From: Flavobacteriales bacterium
GTDB lineage: Bacteria > Bacteroidota > Bacteroidia > Flavobacteriales_F > PHOS-HE28
DNA: 64,000 nt
Direction of reading: 5' to 3'
Assembly (NCBI GenBank): GCA_016713875.1
Contig: JADJOI010000003.1
Span: 2,542,001-2,606,000 of the forward strand
Shown here: positions 59,756 to 64,000 of the stretch, one piece after another
How the letters are laid out: every line of letters starts with the position of its first letter
How positions within the stretch are numbered: position 1 is the stretch's first letter
Made by a program: the position numbers and the translations under genes
Notes under the pieces: model-generated
Databases searched by the model: none
Seen by the model: the letters and a program-made list of their open reading frames with translations, nothing else
What the model was told of the DNA's origin: nothing

Positions 59756-62194
59756 TCAGAGGATCAGGGACAAGGTGAGCTTCACGGCCGCGTCATCCTC
59801 CAGCCTCCCCGTGGCGTAGGCGCCCACGCGCAGGGCACCAAGCACACCCAGACCCACCACGCCGCTGCGCAACACCTGGTCCAACGCAAGGCCCACTTCC
59901 TGGTAGCCGTGTTCCGGGGCCTCGAAGGTCCAACCCACATGGCGGTCCGGATGGTCCAGCGCGCCCACGGCCCCTGAGGCGATGAGCACGGGAAGCGGCC
60001 GGGACAGGCGATGGCGCCACAGCACAGGGCCCAGGCCGAAACGCAGGTGCAGTGCTGCGAAGCGGTCGGCCACGAAGCTGTTCGGGGCCATGGTCTCGAA
60101 GGCCCATGGCGTGCCGACGGCCAGGTCTTCGGTGGCCGTGCCGCGCAGGTTGAAGAGGAAGGGGGCCGGCACGAGCGGATCGGCCATGCCCGCCACCACC
60201 CGCCAGGCCAGGCTGCGCACAGCCCCGCGATGCACATCACCGAGCTGCAGCACCACGCGCCAGAGGTCGCGATCGCCGTTCCAGAGCCCGTCCACCGCAC
60301 GCCAGGCGTTCACCTGCAGCTCGGGCCGGCCGGCACGGGTCACCGCATGGCGGCCGGGCAGCTGCGCGGTGCGCTCGCCCGGGGCATAGCGCAGACCGAA
60401 GGTGACCGCACCGGTCACGAAGCGCCGGTCGTACAGCGTGATCCCATCGCCCACCGCCGTGGCGAAGCGGTAACCCGTGCGATCGCTGCGGTCGGCGCGC
60501 TCGGTGCCCAGCCACAGCTTCAAGCCCTCCAGCACCCGCACGCCCACCACGGCTTCCAGCCGGTCCACGGCATCCATGCGCGTGATGTACAGCAGGCGGT
60601 AGCCCTCTTCGCTCAGGAGCGTGGGGGGGCGCTGGAAGCCCCAACCGCCGGTCTCGGTCACGTCGCGTTGGGCCGCCACGCGCAGGTCGTGGTCGCGGCC
60701 GTTCCAAGGGCGCACCGTCACTTCGCCGCCGAACTTGGTGGCGCGATCGCTGAAGCCGTAGGCCGCGTAGCCGCCGAGCGTGAACCGGCGGCTCACTCGG
60801 GCGTTGGTGCGCAGGCCAAGGCCCACGCGGAACCCCTCGTAGCCGTTGTAGGCGATCAAGCGGTCCAGCGGCAGGTCCACCGGGCCCCAGGGGATGGCCC
60901 CGCGCAGTAGGGCGTCCAGTCCACGCACCGTGCGGTCCAGGCGCTCGGCGCGGCCCAGGCTGTCGATCGTGCGGTAGGTCATGCGGTCCTTGGCGTCCAG
61001 CGGCACCGTGCGCAGGCTGTCCCACATGGTGGCTTCCGTACGGATGTTCATGCGGTCGGCCACCAGGTCGGCACCGCGGAAGGCAGAGCGCGGCAGGTCC
61101 GGATCGAGCTCGATGTCGGTGAGGTCCACGCGCACCCGGCCCACCAGCGCATAGGAGCCCACCTGCAGGGTGTTCAGGTACAGCGTGCTCTCCACCTGTT
61201 CGGGGAACCAGGTGTCGCCCACGGGCCGGTGCAGCTGCCGCATCCGCATGCCCAGCCCGTTGCGCTGTTCCTTCGGTTCGGCCGTCACATGGTGCACGGC
61301 ATGGTCGCCGGCGTGGAGGCCCAGCACGCCTTGCAGCCCGTCGAAGCGTGCCCCGGTACGGGGGAAGAAACGGATGATGAACACCGTGTCGCCGGCCTGC
61401 GCCAGCGTGTCCTCCAGCACGTAGCGATAGCGGTCCGTGGCACCGGGAGCGATGGGGCTGGGGAAGCGCCGTTCATTGAGCTCGATCAGGGGCTCGTACA
61501 CCGACCAGCTACGGCTGTTGGCCGCCACGGCCAGCAAGGCCGGGTCCTGCAGGCCGCTCACGCGCAGGGCGAGCACCTCCTCGGTGCGCTGCCCGGGCGG
61601 GCGGGCGGTGCAGCGCGTGGCGCTCTCCATCAGCAGCACGTGCTGGCGTTGGGCGAAGCGCACGGCCTCGCGGTCGCTGGAGCCCAGGGCGGCGATGCGC
61701 GTGGTGTCGGCCAGCAGCGCGCTGTCCACGGCCAGGGTGAAGACGGTGCGCGCGTAGGAGCGGTAGCGGTGGGCGCGATGGCCCAGGCCATGGTTCAGAT
61801 GGCGTCGCGCGATGGCTCCTTCGATGAGGGCCAGAGCAGGGTTCACGCCCGGGCGGATGTCCACCGCAGGCAGCTGTTCCACAGCGGGCTGTAGACGGAT
61901 GACCAAGTGGTCGTCCTCGGATACGGTCACCATCGCTGGCCGAAAGCCGATGCAGCTCACGCGCAGCACGTTCACGTCCCCTGGCACCTCGATCGCGAAG
62001 CGACCGTGCAGGTCGGAGCCCACGCCACCCCGCCCATCGGGCAGCTGCACCGCGGCGAAAGGCACGGGCTCACCGCTGCCCGCGTCGAGCACCAGACCGG
62101 TGACCACCCGCTGGGCCTGAGCGCATGCGCAACAGGCCAGCAGCAGGGCCGCTGCGGCCAGCCGCGACAGAGGAAGCGTGCGCATGAGGTCCAT
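59756..62194 (-). CDS. DUF5686 outer-membrane protein with carboxypeptidase-like N-domain
   Basis: 812 residues from ATG 62194 (MDLMRTLPLSRLAAAALLLA, signal peptide ending CAQAQ; ATG 62185 is also possible). Residues 30-110 form a CarboxypepD_reg-like domain: VVTGLVLDAGSGEPVPFAAV, GVGSDLHGRFAI, LRVSCIGFRPA. The middle part (SYARTVFTLAVDS, FFPRTGARFDGLQGV) and the long C-terminal barrel (GYEGFRVGLGLRTNARVSRR, LQVNAWRAVDG, LFNLRGTATEDLAVG, ending VKLTLSLIL) match DUF5686, a family of large Bacteroidota outer-membrane barrels of unknown substrate. It has its own terminator at 59687-59712. Confidence 0.88.
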   Translation of the reverse strand: MDLMRTLPLSRLAAAALLLACCACAQAQRVVTGLVLDAGSGEPVPFAAVQLPDGRGGVGSDLHGRFAIEVPGDVNVLRVSCIGFRPAMVTVSEDDHLVIRLQPAVEQLPAVDIRPGVNPALALIEGAIARRHLNHGLGHRAHRYRSYARTVFTLAVDSALLADTTRIAALGSSDREAVRFAQRQHVLLMESATRCTARPPGQRTEEVLALRVSGLQDPALLAVAANSRSWSVYEPLIELNERRFPSPIAPGATDRYRYVLEDTLAQAGDTVFIIRFFPRTGARFDGLQGVLGLHAGDHAVHHVTAEPKEQRNGLGMRMRQLHRPVGDTWFPEQVESTLYLNTLQVGSYALVGRVRVDLTDIELDPDLPRSAFRGADLVADRMNIRTEATMWDSLRTVPLDAKDRMTYRTIDSLGRAERLDRTVRGLDALLRGAIPWGPVDLPLDRLIAYNGYEGFRVGLGLRTNARVSRRFTLGGYAAYGFSDRATKFGGEVTVRPWNGRDHDLRVAAQRDVTETGGWGFQRPPTLLSEEGYRLLYITRMDAVDRLEAVVGVRVLEGLKLWLGTERADRSDRTGYRFATAVGDGITLYDRRFVTGAVTFGLRYAPGERTAQLPGRHAVTRAGRPELQVNAWRAVDGLWNGDRDLWRVVLQLGDVHRGAVRSLAWRVVAGMADPLVPAPFLFNLRGTATEDLAVGTPWAFETMAPNSFVADRFAALHLRFGLGPVLWRHRLSRPLPVLIASGAVGALDHPDRHVGWTFEAPEHGYQEVGLALDQVLRSGVVGLGVLGALRVGAYATGRLEDDAAVKLTLSLIL

Positions 62195-62249
62195 CGGTGT
62201 GACGAGGACAGGGCGCGGAAAGTAACAGCCGGAAGGCGGCCGGGGCCTG

Positions 62250-62257
62250 TACCTTGG
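62250..62257 (+). promoter_or_regulatory. minus-7-like box TACCTTGG
   Basis: Ends four bases before ATG 62262, again implying a nearly leaderless transcript. A TACTTTCC box on the other strand near 62218-62225 may serve the divergent DUF5686 gene. Confidence 0.4.
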
Positions 62258-62261
62258 CGGC

Positions 62262-63296
62262 ATGGCCCTTTCGCCCCTGGCCCCGGCCCGCGATGCCGCG
62301 CTGTGGGCCCGCTCGTTCACCGGACGCCGGGCCGCGAACGCCTACCGCATCTGGAGCAGCTTCCGCCGGGCGAGCCGCACCAAGGACCCGCGCATCGACG
62401 GACTGCCGATGCACATCGCCATCGAGCCCACCACGGCCTGCAACCTGCGCTGCCCCGAATGCCCCAGCGGGCTCCGGAGCTTCACCCGGCCCACCGGCAA
62501 CCTGCGGCAGGAGCTCTTCACCCGCGTGATCGACGAGCTGGCGCCCGACCTGTGGGGCCTCACCTTCTACTTCCAGGGCGAGCCCTACATCAACCCCGGC
62601 TTCCTGGCCATGGTGGCGCACGCCCGGAGCCGCGGGCTCTACACCGCCACGAGCACCAACGCGCATTTCCTCGACGAGGCCAAGGCGGAGGCCACCGTGC
62701 GCAGCGGGCTCTCTCGCCTCATCATCTCACTGGATGGCACCACGCAGGAAACGTACTCCGCGTACCGGATCGAAGGCGAACTGGCCCAGGTGATCGAGGG
62801 CGCCGAACGCATCGTGACGTGGAAACGGAAGCTGAGGAGCAGCACGCCCCACGTGGTGTTCCAGTTCCTGGTGGTGCGCCCCAACGAGCACCAGATCCCC
62901 CAAGCACGCGCCCTCGCCAGGAAGATCGGCGTGGACGACCTGTGGCTGAAGACCGCCCAGGTGTACGACCCCAAGGACGACCACCCTCTGATCCCCACGC
63001 AGGACAGGTACTCACGGTACCGCCGCAACGCGCGCGGCGTGTGGGAGGTGAAGAACGCCCTCGACGACCGCTGCTGGAAGATGTGGCACAGCTGCGTGAT
63101 CACCTGGGACGGCCGCGTGGTGCCCTGCTGCTTCGACAAGGACGCGCACCATGTGCTCGGCGACCTGCGCACGCAGAGCTTCCGTGAGATCTGGACGGGC
63201 GAGGCCTACACGGCCTTCCGGCGGAACCTGCTGGCCGCGCGCAGCAGCGTCGAGATATGCCGGAATTGCAGCGAAGGGAGCCCGGTGTGGGCGTAG
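62262..63296 (+). CDS. radical SAM protein with SPASM domain
   Basis: 344 residues. The iron-sulfur site is TTACNLRCPECPSG with Cys60, Cys64 and Cys67, which binds the SAM-cleaving cluster. GEPYINPGF and LIISLDGTTQETY are the next radical SAM motifs. The C-terminal SPASM part has CWKMWHSCVITWDGRVVPCC and later EICRNCSEG, carrying Cys for an auxiliary cluster. SPASM enzymes modify peptides or small molecules and often have a precursor-peptide gene next door. No such gene is seen here; the neighbours are a DUF5686 barrel gene and frr. The wording of the motifs resembles lipid- or sugar-linked members as much as peptide ones. Confidence 0.9.
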   Translation: MALSPLAPARDAALWARSFTGRRAANAYRIWSSFRRASRTKDPRIDGLPMHIAIEPTTACNLRCPECPSGLRSFTRPTGNLRQELFTRVIDELAPDLWGLTFYFQGEPYINPGFLAMVAHARSRGLYTATSTNAHFLDEAKAEATVRSGLSRLIISLDGTTQETYSAYRIEGELAQVIEGAERIVTWKRKLRSSTPHVVFQFLVVRPNEHQIPQARALARKIGVDDLWLKTAQVYDPKDDHPLIPTQDRYSRYRRNARGVWEVKNALDDRCWKMWHSCVITWDGRVVPCCFDKDAHHVLGDLRTQSFREIWTGEAYTAFRRNLLAARSSVEICRNCSEGSPVWA

Positions 63297-63313
63297 GACC
63301 ATGTGCACAAGCC

Positions 63314-63862
63314 CTACACCTTCATGATGTCCTTCTCTTTCGCCTCGATCAAGGCCTCCACCTTCTTGTTGTAGCCGGCGGTGAGCTTCTCCACCTGGTC
63401 CTGACCGTCCTTGATGACGTCCTCGGGCAGCTTGGAGCCCTTGATGGCCTCCATGGCCTTCTGGCGCGCTCCGCGGATGCTCACACGGGCGTGCTCGCCC
63501 TCCTTGTGCGCGGCCTTCACCAGGTCCTTGCGGCGCTCCTCGGTGAGCATGGGCACGTTGATGATGACGCTCTCGCCATTGTTGCTGGGGTTGAAGCCCA
63601 GGTTGGCGGCCTGGATGGCCTTCTCGATGGCGTCGATCATCTTCTTGTCCCACGGCTGGATCATCAGCGTCCGGGCGTCGGGGGTGTTGACGTTGGCCAC
63701 CTGGTTGAGGGGCATGTGGGCCCCGTACGCCTCCACGCGCACCGTGTCCAGCATGGCGGGGTTGGCGCGTCCGGTGCGCACCTTGGTGAGCTCGTGCTCC
63801 AGATGGTCGATGGCCTTCTGCATCAGGTCCTCGCTCGGGGCGATCAGTGTCTTCACGTCCAT
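63314..63862 (-). CDS. frr: ribosome recycling factor
   Basis: 182 residues, the normal length. RRF, with EF-G, splits the ribosome after termination. Typical regions are HLEHELTKVRTGRANPAMLD, VEAYGAHMPLNQVANVNTPD, TLMIQPWDKKMIDAIEKAIQ, LGFNPSNNGESVIINVPMLT and ARVSIRGARQKAMEAIK. A TAATTTCG box at 63885-63892 is a possible minus-7 element 22 bases before the ATG. It converges with the radical SAM gene across 17 bases. In many genomes pyrH precedes frr; the upstream side here holds repeats and the window edge. Confidence 0.96.
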   Translation of the reverse strand: MDVKTLIAPSEDLMQKAIDHLEHELTKVRTGRANPAMLDTVRVEAYGAHMPLNQVANVNTPDARTLMIQPWDKKMIDAIEKAIQAANLGFNPSNNGESVIINVPMLTEERRKDLVKAAHKEGEHARVSIRGARQKAMEAIKGSKLPEDVIKDGQDQVEKLTAGYNKKVEALIEAKEKDIMKV

Positions 63863-63930
63863 CGTCAGGTCGGTTTCGGGATGGCGAAATTAGCAGGACC
63901 CCGGGAAGCGGCATCCAGAGCAAGCTCGGT

Positions 63931-64000
63931 CTCCAGCCTCAAGACCTCGGCTTCCGGCCTCAAGCCCCCAGCCTCCAGCTTCCGGCCGCCGGCCTCCAGC
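63931..64000. repeat. GC-rich minisatellite at the right edge (opposite orientation)
   Basis: CCAGCCTCCAGCTTCCGGCC-like units are the reverse complement of the GCCGGAAGCTGGAGGC units at 23101 and 25647. The stretch runs off the window. Confidence 0.75.

Overview
The window looks like a high-GC member of the Bacteroidota, probably Flavobacteriales-like. The evidence is type IX secretion system (T9SS) cargo with type A and type B C-terminal sorting domains, PorP/SprF and PorE-like secretion partners, families largely confined to this phylum (DUF4296, DUF5686, DUF5689, DUF6134-like), and repeated TAnnTTTG-type minus-7 promoter boxes placed very close to start codons. GC looks to be in the mid 60s percent by eye, which is high for the phylum. 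Single-base slips in C runs of otherwise conserved genes suggest a draft assembly. No rRNA, tRNA or CRISPR array was seen.

Layout. 1-3355: the start of a CBS-domain gene, then a tight pdxJ, alpha/beta hydrolase, secreted protein cluster and a secreted EEP-fold phosphodiesterase. 3434-8627 (minus): an operon of TonB-dependent receptor, DUF5689 lipoprotein and an OB-fold-like T9SS protein. 8813-19071: a giant type B cargo protein with about 30 tandem 79-80-residue repeats, broken by five frame-disturbing indels. 19105-22584: polyprenol-phosphate sugar transferase, DUF4296 lipoprotein, epimerase and tyrS. 22585-25803: two related intergenic cassettes of hairpins, long inverted repeats and GC-rich minisatellite, flanking a frameshifted T9SS gene and the tail of another. 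25804-28496: DUF6134-like protein, thioredoxin-fold T9SS cargo and an orphan DGQHR-domain protein.

28744-41699 (minus) reads as one operon: a 3251-residue type B adhesin with 31 repeats, then a PorP/SprF-like protein, then a PorE-like OmpA protein. This pairs a cargo with its probable outer-membrane anchor. 41970-44205 holds two more type A cargo proteins. 44521-46145 is a small mobile-looking segment with a REP-associated tyrosine transposase (RAYT), three matching hairpins and a nonsense-interrupted membrane gene, framed by a perfect 124-bp direct repeat of the odhB 3' end. 46021-50106 is odhB and sucA, the E2 and E1 of 2-oxoglutarate dehydrogenase. 50234-52722 is a less GC-rich accessory patch with an XRE regulator carrying two in-frame TAG codons and two secreted proteins without known function.

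52768-63862 is mostly housekeeping and envelope work: small conserved proteins, a TIGR01777 epimerase, an ATGA-coupled RND transporter, rfbA and polyprenyl synthase operon, a DUF5686 outer-membrane protein, a radical SAM/SPASM enzyme and frr. Minisatellite sequence like that near 23 kb returns at the right edge.
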